Origin: Gemmatimonadota bacterium
GTDB taxonomy: Bacteria; Gemmatimonadota; Gemmatimonadetes; Gemmatimonadales; Gemmatimonadaceae
DNA length: 64,000 nt
Assembly (NCBI GenBank): GCA_016182795.1
Contig: JACPFW010000021.1
Coordinates: 1-64,000 of the forward strand
Reading direction: 5' to 3'
Shown: in pieces, positions 9,329 to 18,667 of the stretch
Position numbering within the stretch: the stretch's first letter is position 1
How the letters are laid out: each line of letters opens with the position of its first letter
Translations under genes and position numbers: made by a program
Notes under the pieces: model-generated
What the model was told of the DNA's origin: nothing
The model's database searches: none
What the model saw: only the letters and a program-made list of their open reading frames with translations

Positions 9329-9356
9329 TTGACTTCACCTCCACGGAGCGTACACT
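9329..9356 (+). promoter_or_regulatory. Sigma-70-type promoter for the Roadblock-RR-manC-MBL operon
   Basis: TTGACT (9329-9334) and TACACT (9351-9356) are separated by 16 bp, and the ATG follows 30 bp after the -10. This is the best -35/-10 pair in the divergent gap between the lipoprotein gene and the Roadblock gene. It is seen by eye only. Confidence 0.6.
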
Positions 9357-9386
9357 TCGGCAACCTTACTACACCGGAGCGGGCGA

Positions 9387-9740
9387 ATGCCGACCATTCG
9401 CGACCTCGTAGCGGCAATTCGGGATCGGGAGGGGGTTCAGGCGGCCATCGTCCTCGGGCGCGACGGCCTGGTGATCGACGGCCAGGGCGTGCCAACGCTC
9501 GACACCGAGAACGTCGCCGCCCACGTACCGCCCATCCTGCTCGCCGCGGATGAGCTGGGCCATGCCACCGCGCAGGGGGCGCTGCAGACCGAGGTGCTCG
9601 AGTACGAGCGCGGCTACGCCATCGTGTCGGCGCTCTCCCCCGACGCCGTGCTGCTGGTGCTCGCGCTCCTGTCGGTGAATCTCGCGCAGCTGCTCTACGA
9701 GCTGCGGCGGAATCGCGCGAACATCGCCTCCCTCGTCTGA
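9387..9740 (+). CDS. Roadblock/LC7 domain protein
   Basis: A 117-aa single-domain protein with the Roadblock/LC7 pattern: an N-terminal helix (IRDLVAAIRDREGV), a beta hairpin with a Gly-rich turn (AAIVLGRDGLVIDG), and the later strands (GYAIVSALSPDAVLLVLAL) followed by a C-terminal helix. Bacterial members such as MglB regulate small Ras-like GTPases or act as scaffolds. The GGAG ribosome site fits the ATG. It leads an operon with a single-domain response regulator 13 nt downstream, then manC. No small GTPase gene is present in this window, so its partner is unknown. Confidence 0.82.
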   Translation: MPTIRDLVAAIRDREGVQAAIVLGRDGLVIDGQGVPTLDTENVAAHVPPILLAADELGHATAQGALQTEVLEYERGYAIVSALSPDAVLLVLALLSVNLAQLLYELRRNRANIASLV

Positions 9741-9753
9741 GCCGCGCCGCCGC

Positions 9754-10152
9754 ATGACCTGCCACGTCCTCGTGGCGGACGATGAACCGCACATCGGCCG
9801 CATTGTCAAGACGAAGCTCGAACAGGGGCCGTTCGCCGTCACGCTGGTATTTGACGGGCGCGAAGCGCTCGAGGCGCTGACGGCGAACCCCGACATCCGG
9901 CTTGTCCTGCTCGACCTCATGATGCCGCATCTCACGGGGCTCGAGGTGCTCACCCGCATGCGCGGCGACGCGCGCTGGGCGTCCCTGCCCTGTGTGATTC
10001 TCACGGCGGCCGGCCAGGACCAGCGCTACGACGAAGCGATGCGACTCGGCGCCTCGGACTTCATCACCAAGCCATTCAGTCCCAAGCGACTGTACGCCCG
10101 GGTGCTCGAGTTGACCGGCATGGACGACGGCGCCGGCGGAGTGGACTCATGA
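9754..10152 (+). CDS. Single-domain response regulator (CheY-like)
   Basis: A 132-aa receiver domain with no output domain. It keeps the acidic pair (ADDEP), phospho-acceptor Asp54 in VLLDLMMP, the switch Thr in VILTAA, and Lys106 in FITKPFSP. It probably acts by protein-protein contact. It lies between the Roadblock gene and manC and overlaps manC by 4 nt (ATGA). The cognate kinase is not adjacent; candidates in this window are the histidine kinases at 6227-7396 and 36492-38987, but pairing is only a guess. Confidence 0.9.
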   Translation: MTCHVLVADDEPHIGRIVKTKLEQGPFAVTLVFDGREALEALTANPDIRLVLLDLMMPHLTGLEVLTRMRGDARWASLPCVILTAAGQDQRYDEAMRLGASDFITKPFSPKRLYARVLELTGMDDGAGGVDS

Positions 10153-11195
10153 ACACTGCCCCGACGTGGGTCGTGATTCTCGCCGGCGGCGTGGGGTCGC
10201 GATTCTGGCCGTTGAGCACCCCGGAGCGGCCCAAGCAGTTTCTGCCGCTGATCAGCGACCAGCCGATGCTGCGCGACGCGCTCGACCGTCTGGCACCGGT
10301 GGCCGACGCGACGCGCACGCTGGTGCTGACCAACGCCGAGCTGGCCGACGGGGTGCGCGCCATTGCGCCCGAACTGCCGGCTGATCACGTGCTCGCCGAG
10401 CCGCGGCCAGCGGGGACCGCCGCAGCGCTCGCGTGGGCGGCGGCGCGCATCGCCAAGCAGGCGGGGCCGGACGCCATCATGGTGTCGGTGCATGCCGACT
10501 GGGCCATTGGCGACGTGCCGAAGTTCCGCGACGCGCTCAAGCTCGCCGCGGCGGAAGCGGTGCGCACGCATGGCCTGATCACGGTTGGCATCGTGCCGAC
10601 GCACGCCGACACGGGCCTCGGCTACATCGAGGTAGGCGACGCCACAGAGGGCGCCGCGCGCCGCGTGGCGCGCTTCGCGGAAAAGCCGAATCAGGAGCGG
10701 GCCGAGGCGCTCGTGGCCGCCGGCGCGCTGTGGAACTCGGGGATCTTTGCGTGGCCGGTGGGCGTGTTCCTCGATGAACTGCGCGCGCACTGCCCAACCG
10801 TCGCCGCGCCGCTCGCCGCCGCCGGCGACGACGCCGCGGCGTTCTTTGGCGCGGTAAAGGAACCGATCGCCGTGGACGTTGGCGTCCTCGAGCGCAGCGC
10901 GCGCGTGTACGTATTGGCCGGCCAGTTCGGTTGGAACGACGTCGGCACGTGGGCGGCGCTGCGCGGCGTGCGCGCCGGCGACGCCGCGGGCAACATTGCG
11001 CACGGTAGAGTGCACGCGTACGACGCGACGGCGAACGTCGTGTACGCCACAGGGGCCGACGTGGTGCTCTACGGCGTATCGGGGCTGGTCGTGGTTGAGC
11101 ACAACGGCGTCGTGCTGGTGACCACCGAGGAGAAGGCGCGCAACCTCAAGCCGCTGCTCGAGCAGCTCCCGCCGTCTCTGCGGGAGCGGCGGTGA
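10149..11195 (+). CDS. manC: Mannose-1-phosphate guanylyltransferase
   Basis: Forms GDP-mannose from mannose 1-phosphate and GTP for polysaccharide or glycolipid synthesis. The nucleotidyltransferase signature LAGGVGSRFWPLS is at residues 11-23 and PKQFL follows. Later landmarks are FAEKPN, WNSGIF and GWNDVGTW. At 348 aa it matches the stand-alone GDP-mannose pyrophosphorylase and lacks the C-terminal isomerase domain of bifunctional ManC/ManA. Start and stop overlap both neighbours by four bases (ATGA and GTGA), indicating translational coupling with a signalling gene upstream and a hydrolase downstream. Confidence 0.93.
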   Translation: MNTAPTWVVILAGGVGSRFWPLSTPERPKQFLPLISDQPMLRDALDRLAPVADATRTLVLTNAELADGVRAIAPELPADHVLAEPRPAGTAAALAWAAARIAKQAGPDAIMVSVHADWAIGDVPKFRDALKLAAAEAVRTHGLITVGIVPTHADTGLGYIEVGDATEGAARRVARFAEKPNQERAEALVAAGALWNSGIFAWPVGVFLDELRAHCPTVAAPLAAAGDDAAAFFGAVKEPIAVDVGVLERSARVYVLAGQFGWNDVGTWAALRGVRAGDAAGNIAHGRVHAYDATANVVYATGADVVLYGVSGLVVVEHNGVVLVTTEEKARNLKPLLEQLPPSLRERR

Positions 11196-11989
11196 GGGTC
11201 TGCACGCTCGCCAGCGGGAGCAAGGCCAACGCGACGCTGGTTGAATCGGGCGGGACGCGCCTGCTCGTGGACTGTGGACTTGGGCCGCGCATCCTCGCCC
11301 GGCGCCTGGCGGAGGCGGGCGTGGCGCCCGAGTCGATTCAGGCCGTGGTCATCACCCACGAGCACATCGATCACATCAAGGGGCTCGCCCAGGCCGTGGC
11401 CAAATGGCGCTGGCCGGTGGTGAGCACGGCGGGCACACTCGCGGGAATCGCGGATCTTCCGGCGGATCGCCTGTTGGCCACGGCGTACGGCGCGCCGCGC
11501 GCCATTGGCGAGTGCACGGTGGAGCTGGTGGCCGTGCCGCACGATGCCGCCGAGCCGGCGGCGGTGGTGATCACGGCGCACCGCAGCGGCGCGCGCGTTG
11601 GCGTGGCCACCGACCTCGGGCACGTCCCTGACGGACTCGGCGCGGCATTCGAGCGCCTCGACGTGCTCGTCTTCGAGAGCAATCACGATGAGGTGATGCT
11701 GCGCAACGGTCCGTACCCGCCGTTTCTGCAGGCGCGCATCGCCAGCAGCACCGGGCACCTCAGCAACCGGCAGTCCGGCGAGTTGCTGCAGCACGCGGCG
11801 CACCGCGGCCTGCGCCACGTGCTGCTCGCGCACCTGAGCCAGCAGAACAATGCGCCGGACGTCGCCCACGCCGCGGCGCGTGACGCGCTGCGCCGCACGG
11901 CGTTCAAGGGCACGCTGGCCTGCGCATCGCAGGACGGTGTTACGTGGCCCGGCACCGTCGGCGCGGGGCAGATCGAGCTGGGGCTCTAG
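11192..11989 (+). CDS. MBL-fold metallo-hydrolase (WalJ/YycJ-like)
   Basis: A 265-aa metallo-beta-lactamase-fold protein. The start region (CTLASGSKANATLVE) and the metal motif THEHIDHIKGL (HxHxDH) match the YycJ/WalJ branch, thought to include nucleases linked to DNA metabolism. FESNHDEVMLRNG and STGHLSNRQ are also typical of that branch. The GTG start overlaps the manC stop (GTGA). It is the last gene of the plus-strand operon and converges on groEL across a perfect palindrome. The substrate is unknown. Confidence 0.85.
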   Translation: MRVCTLASGSKANATLVESGGTRLLVDCGLGPRILARRLAEAGVAPESIQAVVITHEHIDHIKGLAQAVAKWRWPVVSTAGTLAGIADLPADRLLATAYGAPRAIGECTVELVAVPHDAAEPAAVVITAHRSGARVGVATDLGHVPDGLGAAFERLDVLVFESNHDEVMLRNGPYPPFLQARIASSTGHLSNRQSGELLQHAAHRGLRHVLLAHLSQQNNAPDVAHAAARDALRRTAFKGTLACASQDGVTWPGTVGAGQIELGL

Positions 11990-12006
11990 GCGGTTGGCAC
12001 TAACGA

Positions 12007-12038
12007 ATGGGGGCCGGGCGAAATCGCCCGGCCCCCAT
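12007..12038. terminator. Perfect 15-bp palindrome between convergent MBL gene and groEL
   Basis: Arms 12007-12021 and 12024-12038 are perfectly complementary with a 2-nt centre (effective loop somewhat larger). There is no U-tract on either side. Its position between two convergent genes suggests a bidirectional transcript end or 3'-end stabiliser. Confidence 0.6.
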
Positions 12039-12101
12039 CGTGATCGCGGTCCTGAATCGAGATCCCGGATCGGAATCCTCGGTCCAGATCCTCAATCTCG
12101 G
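12039..12101. repeat. Degenerate GATC/GGATT short-word array
   Basis: Between the palindrome and the groEL stop, variants of GATCC, GGATC, GAATC and GGTCC recur every 6-9 bases without exact periodicity. No gene is present. Similar word arrays occur in three other spacers of this window. Confidence 0.5.
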
Positions 12102-12102
12102 C

Positions 12103-13728
<1,626 letters not shown>

Positions 13729-14034
13729 TTAGTGGACGATCGCGAGGACATCGGACTCGCGAAGGATCAGGTAGTTCTCGCTGTCGATGGTGACTTCGGT
13801 GCCGCTGTACTTGCCGTAGAGCACCTTGTCGCCGACCTTGACGCCCATCGGGATCAGCTTGCCGTCCTCATAGCGGCCCGGGCCGACGGCGATGATCTCG
13901 CCCTGCTGCGGCTTCTCCTTGGCCGTGTCCGGGATGTACAGGCCACCGCGCATCTGCTCGGCTTCCTCGATCGCCTTGATCACGACGCGATCGGCGAGCG
14001 GCGCGACCTTCGACCCAGGGGTCTTGGCTGCCAT
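13729..14034 (-). CDS. groS: Co-chaperonin GroES (Hsp10)
   Basis: A 101-aa lid for GroEL. Recognised from PLADRVVIK, the mobile-loop region ([21 protein letters not shown]), [14 protein letters not shown] and [27 protein letters not shown] chose ATG 14034 because GAGGAG lies eight bases upstream. The open frame continues further upstream to 14094, but that extension would run across the CIRCE operator and is not family-like. First gene of the groES-groEL operon. Confidence 0.97.
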   Translation of the reverse strand: MAAKTPGSKVAPLADRVVIKAIEEAEQMRGGLYIPDTAKEKPQQGEIIAVGPGRYEDGKLIPMGVKVGDKVLYGKYSGTEVTIDSENYLILRESDVLAIVH

Positions 14035-14080
14035 GTTCTGAACTCCTCGTGCTGGGGGTTGTTTTGTGATGTCGTATTCG

Positions 14081-14107
14081 TTGGCACTCATCACTGCCGA
14101 GTGCTAA
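14081..14107 (-). promoter_or_regulatory. CIRCE operator (HrcA-binding inverted repeat)
   Basis: TTGGCACTC, a 9-nt spacer and GAGTGCTAA (plus strand). This matches the CIRCE consensus TTAGCACTC-N9-GAGTGCTAA with one mismatch (G for A in the left arm, plus strand). It lies 47 nt upstream of the groES start, just downstream of a likely promoter, so HrcA repression released by heat shock is expected. Confidence 0.92.
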
Positions 14108-14118
14108 CAACAGGGCGA

Positions 14119-14146
14119 AAGATAAGCAAGAACACGGCCAGATCAA
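14119..14146 (-). promoter_or_regulatory. Likely vegetative promoter of groES-groEL
   Basis: On the minus strand TTGATC (14146-14141) and TATCTT (14124-14119) are separated by 16 bp. The predicted start falls inside or beside the CIRCE element, the usual geometry for HrcA control. Confidence 0.5.
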
Positions 14147-14206
14147 GGGCGTCTTGTTCGCCGGCATCTATGCTAACCTGTGCAACTGCAACGAGTTATG
14201 TCTGCC

Positions 14207-14240
14207 AAAATTGCAGAAGGCCGACTGCCACGTCGGCCCT
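14207..14240 (-). terminator. Probable terminator after coaX
   Basis: A 7-bp GC stem (14219-14225 paired with 14232-14238), followed in the minus direction by a short mixed segment and TTTT (14207-14210 region). It lies 25 nt past the coaX stop and ahead of the groES promoter. Confidence 0.5.
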
Positions 14241-14264
14241 CGTCCCCTGCCATTTCGACGACGA

Positions 14265-15035
14265 CTACTTGAGCAGCGCGTACGCCAACGCGAGGCCACG
14301 AAGCGTGAGGTCCGGCTCGAGAAGCTCCAACTCTGAACAGAGCGGCTTGAACGCCGCGGCAAGGCCGCCCGTCGCGATCACCAGCGGCACCTGCCCACCT
14401 GGCCACTCGGCCTTGATGCGTCGCACGATGCCGTCGATTGAATCGGCCGCGCCGAGCACGACACCGGCGCGAATGCACTCCTCGGTGCGCCGTCCGATGA
14501 CGCGCGTCGGAGGCACCAGCTCGGTGGCGGCGAGCTTGGCCGTCTTGCGGAAGAGCGACTCCGCCGACATCTGCACGCCGGGCGCGATGACGCCGCCGAT
14601 GAAGCTGCCGCTCCCCGTGATGCAGTCGAACGTCGTCGCCGTGCCGAGATCGACGACAATGCAGTCGCGACGATGAATGCGGCTGGCGGCCAGCGTGTTG
14701 ATGAGCCGGTCGGCCCCGACCGTCATCGGCTCATCGACGTCGAGCGTAATCGGCAGCTTGGACCGCGCGTCGACGATGACGGCCGGCGCGCCCGTGAGCC
14801 GCTCGCAGGCGTCGGCCAGTGGACCGGTGACCGACGGAACTACAGAGCCGATCGCCGCCCCGGTGAGCGCCTCGAGGCGCACGCCCGACGCGTCGAGCAG
14901 CGCGCGCAGCAACAGGTAGACCTCGTCGGGCGTGCGACTGTGGTTGGTGGTCACGCGCCAGCGGGCCGAGATGTCGTCGCCATCGCAGAGTCCAATGGTG
15001 GTCTCGGTGTTCCCGACGTCGAAGACGAGCAGCAT
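14265..15035 (-). CDS. coaX: Type III pantothenate kinase
   Basis: ATP-dependent phosphorylation of pantothenate, the first step of coenzyme A synthesis. The protein is 256 aa. It starts MLLVFDVGNTETTIGL (ASKHA phosphate-1 motif DVGNT). GADRLINTLAA and DLGTATTFDCI (phosphate-2) follow, then the adenosine-side ATGGLA. GGAGG lies seven bases before the ATG. The start overlaps the birA stop by one base. It is the last gene of the long minus-strand run that begins near 28 kb. The type III enzyme is not inhibited by CoA, unlike CoaA; that is family knowledge. Confidence 0.96.
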   Translation of the reverse strand: MLLVFDVGNTETTIGLCDGDDISARWRVTTNHSRTPDEVYLLLRALLDASGVRLEALTGAAIGSVVPSVTGPLADACERLTGAPAVIVDARSKLPITLDVDEPMTVGADRLINTLAASRIHRRDCIVVDLGTATTFDCITGSGSFIGGVIAPGVQMSAESLFRKTAKLAATELVPPTRVIGRRTEECIRAGVVLGAADSIDGIVRRIKAEWPGGQVPLVIATGGLAAAFKPLCSELELLEPDLTLRGLALAYALLK

Positions 15036-15781
15036 CAGCGATCCTCCACGAAGACGAGCGACCCACTCCGGCATGCGACGCGGCCGGCAGGCGTATCGAC
15101 CAGTAATTCTCCCCCCGCGTCCACGCCGGCCACAACCCCGGCGGCCGGCTGGACGGCACGGCGCCCGACGGCGAGGTCGCGCGCGGCGAAGCGCGCGAGT
15201 TCGCCCGTATCGAGCGGCCCTTCGCGCGCCGCCGCCGCGCGCACGGCGGGGACGGCGCGATCGAGCGCGTCCAGGCGCGTGACACCGGGAGCGAGCCCCC
15301 GCGCCTGCGGCACGTCGCCCGCCTGCACTACGTTGAGGCCGACGCCGATGGCGACCCATTCAACGCTGCGATCACGCCAGCGCGCCTCGATAAGGATGCC
15401 GGCGAGCTTGCCGTCACGCAGGAAGAGGTCGTTCGGCCACTTGAGCTGGATGCGATCCCCGGCCACGTCGTCGAGCGACTCGGCCAGCGCCAAGCCGACG
15501 CGCAGCGAGAGGACGTCAAGCCCGGCGGGCGTCCGCGGACGTTCGATGAACGTCATCCACACGCCGTCACCGGGCGCCGAGGTCCAGCGCCGGCCGCCTC
15601 GCCCCCGCCCCGCCGTCTGCTCGTTGGCGAGAATCAGCGTGCCCGCCGGCGCGCCGCGGCCAGCGGCAGCGTGCGCCAGATCCATGGTGGAGGCGCACTG
15701 CGCGTGCACGTTGCAAGCAGCCAGACCGAGCCGCGCGGCGAGCGCGCTGCCGGTCAGTCCGTCGTAGACCGCGTCACCCAC
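15035..15781 (-). CDS. birA: Biotin-[acetyl-CoA-carboxylase] ligase
   Basis: Attaches biotin to the carboxyl carrier protein of acetyl-CoA carboxylase through biotinyl-AMP. The adenylate loop GRGRGGRRW, KWPNDLFL and GILIEARW are present. At 248 aa it lacks the N-terminal DNA-binding helix-turn-helix of E. coli BirA, so it is the class I enzyme without repressor function. The GTG start lies within the 3' end of uppP, overlapping by 8 nt. CoaX follows directly, so two cofactor genes are paired here. Confidence 0.94.
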   Translation of the reverse strand: MGDAVYDGLTGSALAARLGLAACNVHAQCASTMDLAHAAAGRGAPAGTLILANEQTAGRGRGGRRWTSAPGDGVWMTFIERPRTPAGLDVLSLRVGLALAESLDDVAGDRIQLKWPNDLFLRDGKLAGILIEARWRDRSVEWVAIGVGLNVVQAGDVPQARGLAPGVTRLDALDRAVPAVRAAAAREGPLDTGELARFAARDLAVGRRAVQPAAGVVAGVDAGGELLVDTPAGRVACRSGSLVFVEDR

Positions 15782-16583
15782 GATACGCGATGAGCGCGTA
15801 GACGGCCGCGCCGAGCGCGAACCGGTAGATCGCGAAGACGGCGAAGCCGTTGCGCTGGATGAAGCGCAGGAGCACGGCGATGGCCAGCCAGCTGCTGATC
15901 GCGGCGGCGGTGATGCCGATGAGCACCGTGAGGTCGGCGCCCGCGCTGAACAGCTTGGGTACCTTGAGCACGGCAGCGGCGGCGATGACCGGCATCGACA
16001 TCAGGAAACTGAAAATCGCCGCCGACTGGCGGTCGAACATCAGCGCCCGCGCCGCGGTGATGGTCGAGCCCGAACGCGACACGCCAGGAATGAGCGCGAA
16101 GACCTGCGCGATGCCGATGAGCAGAGCCTGTTGCCAGCGCATCCCGTCGAGGTGATTGGACGTCGCCGCACGATGGTCGGCCCACCAGAGCAGCGCGCCC
16201 ATGATGACGAGCGCGGTGGCGGTGAGCGCCGGGGCGCGGAAAACGGTCTCGGCGTAATCCTCCAGCAGGAGACCAAAGATGGCCGCCGGAATCGTTGCCA
16301 CGACGATGAAGATCACGCGTCGCTCGGCGACGGTCTCGACCTTCCACGTCGTGGCGACATTGAGCGCGGCGCGCGCGAGCGCGATCCATTCCGACCAGAA
16401 ATAGCCGATGAGCGCCACCAGCGTGCCGACGTGCAGGGCGACGTCGAAGGCGAGCCCGGGCTCATTCCAGCCAAAGGCCCACGGCGTGAGCGACAGGTGG
16501 GCGGAGCTGCTGATGGGGAGGAACTCGGCGAGTCCCTGCAGCGTGCCCAGCACCGCCGCCTGCCAGAGCGAGAGTTCGTGCAT
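15774..16583 (-). CDS. uppP: Undecaprenyl-diphosphatase UppP (BacA)
   Basis: Integral membrane phosphatase that recycles undecaprenyl pyrophosphate for cell wall and O-antigen synthesis; overproduction gives bacitracin resistance in other bacteria. The protein is 269 aa. Both active-site segments are clear: GLAEFLPISSSAH near residues 17-29 and LIPGVSRSGSTI in the second half. About eight hydrophobic segments are visible. It follows bshA by about 30 nt and overlaps birA. Confidence 0.97.
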   Translation of the reverse strand: MHELSLWQAAVLGTLQGLAEFLPISSSAHLSLTPWAFGWNEPGLAFDVALHVGTLVALIGYFWSEWIALARAALNVATTWKVETVAERRVIFIVVATIPAAIFGLLLEDYAETVFRAPALTATALVIMGALLWWADHRAATSNHLDGMRWQQALLIGIAQVFALIPGVSRSGSTITAARALMFDRQSAAIFSFLMSMPVIAAAAVLKVPKLFSAGADLTVLIGITAAAISSWLAIAVLLRFIQRNGFAVFAIYRFALGAAVYALIAYRG

Positions 16584-16613
16584 GCGCGAAGACCTGGAAG
16601 TGGCGCCGCGCGG

Positions 16614-17741
16614 CTAGCGCGCGGCGTCGGCGTAGAGGGATTCGTATCGGGGAATGACGCGATCGGTGGAGAAGTTGCTGACGGCGCGCTCGACGGCCGC
16701 GTGGCTCATGGCGCGCCACTTCGGCTCGCTGCCCAGCAGGTCGAGCGCGGCATGCGAGAGCCCCACGATGTCGCCGACGGCGCCGAGATATCCGGTGACG
16801 CCCGACTCGACGACTTCGGGCAGGCCCCCAACCGCGTAGCCGAGCACAGGCACGCCGCACGCCTGGGCCTCAAGCGCGGAGAGCCCGAAGCTCTCCTGAT
16901 CGGTGGTGAGCACGTAGAGATCGGCGCTGGCGAGCAGCGGCGCGACACCGTCGATCTTGCCGAGGAAGCGCACGTCGCTTTCGACGTCGAGGCGGCGCGC
17001 CTCTTCTTCGGCGGCCTGGCGGTCGGGGCCGTCGCCGACCATCACGAGCACCGACGGCACGTGCCGGCGCACGGCGGCGAAGGTCTGCACGACGTCGGTC
17101 ACGCGCTTGACGGGGCGCATGTTGGAGATGTGCATCAGCACCTTGCGTCCGCCGCCCAGCTGCTGACGCAGCGTGGCATCGGAGGCCGCACGCGTGTAGA
17201 CCGCCGGATCGACGAAGTTGGGAATGACCTCCACCCGCTCGTTCTCGCAGCCGAACGCGCGCACGGTCTCGTCCTTGAGATACTGCGACACCGCCGTAAC
17301 GCGGTCGGACTTCTCGATGGAGAACTTCGTGATGGCGTGGTACGAATGATCCTGGCCGACGATGGTGATGTCGGTGCCGTGCAGCGTGGTGACGACCGGG
17401 ATGTCGAGCCCCGCCTCGCGCAGCATCTGCTTGGCGAGCCAGGCGCTGGTGGCGTGCGGGATGGCGTAGTGCACGTGCAGCAGGTCGAGCTTCTGCTGGG
17501 TGGCGACTTCGTGCATGCGCACGGCGAGGGCGAGGTCGTACGGCGGGTACTGGAAGAGCGGGTACGACCCGATGGCGACTTCGTGGAAGACGATGCGCGG
17601 CGAGGAGACCGGAAGCCGGAACGGGGGCGCATAGGTAATGAAGTGCACCTCATGGCCGCGCGCGGCGAGCGCGATGCCAAGCTCGGTTGCGACCGCGCCG
17701 GAGCCGCCATACGTCGGGTAGCAGGTGATGCCGATCTTCAC
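16614..17741 (-). CDS. bshA: N-acetyl-alpha-D-glucosaminyl L-malate synthase BshA
   Basis: GT4 glycosyltransferase that joins GlcNAc from UDP-GlcNAc to L-malate, the first step of bacillithiol synthesis. The diagnostic start KIGITCYPTYGGSGAVATE is present, followed by HVHYAIPHATSAW, TTLHGTDITIVG, SNMRPVKRV and QESFGLSALEAQACGVPV. I chose GTG 17741, giving 375 aa, because it overlaps the miaA stop (GTGA) and has GAGG upstream; a start 7 codons earlier is possible. bshB and bshC are not in the window, so a bacillithiol pathway here is inferred from this one gene. Confidence 0.93.
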   Translation of the reverse strand: MKIGITCYPTYGGSGAVATELGIALAARGHEVHFITYAPPFRLPVSSPRIVFHEVAIGSYPLFQYPPYDLALAVRMHEVATQQKLDLLHVHYAIPHATSAWLAKQMLREAGLDIPVVTTLHGTDITIVGQDHSYHAITKFSIEKSDRVTAVSQYLKDETVRAFGCENERVEVIPNFVDPAVYTRAASDATLRQQLGGGRKVLMHISNMRPVKRVTDVVQTFAAVRRHVPSVLVMVGDGPDRQAAEEEARRLDVESDVRFLGKIDGVAPLLASADLYVLTTDQESFGLSALEAQACGVPVLGYAVGGLPEVVESGVTGYLGAVGDIVGLSHAALDLLGSEPKWRAMSHAAVERAVSNFSTDRVIPRYESLYADAAR

Positions 17742-18667
17742 GCCGGTCGTTCCTCGCGCCACCAGCGCGCGGCCGCCTCGACGGCGCCGGCGCTTCGTGG
17801 ATCAATGGGGGTCACGGCTTCGTCGCCAAGCTGATGTCTGAACCAAGTCCGCTGCCGTTTTGCATACTGGCGCGTTGCGACAAGTATAGCCGCGCGCGCC
17901 GTCGCGAGCGTCCCCTGCCCCTCCGTGAAGGCGCGCAATGCCTGGTAACCGCAGGCATTCCACGCCGGTGCCTCGGGGGGAACGCGGGACACGAGGGCGC
18001 GAACTTCGTCGAGCCAGCCGGCGTCGAGCATCTCGCCCAAGCGCCGTTCGATGCGCGCGTGGAGTGCGTCGCCGGGATCGACCACGAGCCAGCGCGCGCG
18101 CCAGTTGGGCGGCCGGGCGTCCTGCCGGTGGAGGTCGGAGATGCGCCGCCCAGTGAGCAGGGCAACCTCGAGCGCGCGCAGCAGCTGCGTTCGGCCGAGT
18201 CCGGCGCGCGCGGCGTCGACGTGGAGCACCCACCGGCGCAGCGTGGCCGTGTCGAGGGTCTCGAGTTCGGCGGTCAGCGCGGCGCGGCGCGCGGCGTCGA
18301 GCGGCGGCTCGGCGAACAGCGGCCTGACGAGCGCGCGCAAATAGAGACCGGTCCCGCCGACGACGAGCACCCGATCGGCGCCGAGCTGCCGGATGACAGA
18401 ATCGGCGTGCGAGGCCCACGCCGCCGCGCTGAACCGCACCGTCGGATCGGCGAGGTCGAGCCCTTCGTGCGCCACCTCGGCCTGTTCCGCGGCCGTGGGC
18501 TTCGCCGTGCCGATGTCGAATCCGCGGTAGACCTGCCGGGAATCGGCCACGAGTATGGTCAGACCGTGCGCCTTGGCAAGAGCGAGGGCCAGCGCGGACT
18601 TGCCGGCGCCGGTCGGCCCGCACACGATGCGGAGCTCAGCGCCGTCCAAAGCGCCGTTCGAGCTCAT
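17738..18667 (-). CDS. miaA: tRNA dimethylallyltransferase
   Basis: Adds a dimethylallyl group to N6 of A37 in tRNAs reading UNN codons. The protein is 309 aa with P-loop GPTGAGKSALA, DSRQVYRGFDIGTAKPT, VGGTGLYLRAL and the C-terminal ATRQYAKRQRTWFR. The start is placed at ATG 18667, inside the 3' end of mutL, a 32-nt overlap. A TTG at 18649 is an alternative that still precedes the P-loop. The mutL-miaA order is the same as in many bacteria. Confidence 0.95.
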   Translation of the reverse strand: MSSNGALDGAELRIVCGPTGAGKSALALALAKAHGLTILVADSRQVYRGFDIGTAKPTAAEQAEVAHEGLDLADPTVRFSAAAWASHADSVIRQLGADRVLVVGGTGLYLRALVRPLFAEPPLDAARRAALTAELETLDTATLRRWVLHVDAARAGLGRTQLLRALEVALLTGRRISDLHRQDARPPNWRARWLVVDPGDALHARIERRLGEMLDAGWLDEVRALVSRVPPEAPAWNACGYQALRAFTEGQGTLATARAAILVATRQYAKRQRTWFRHQLGDEAVTPIDPRSAGAVEAAARWWREERPA

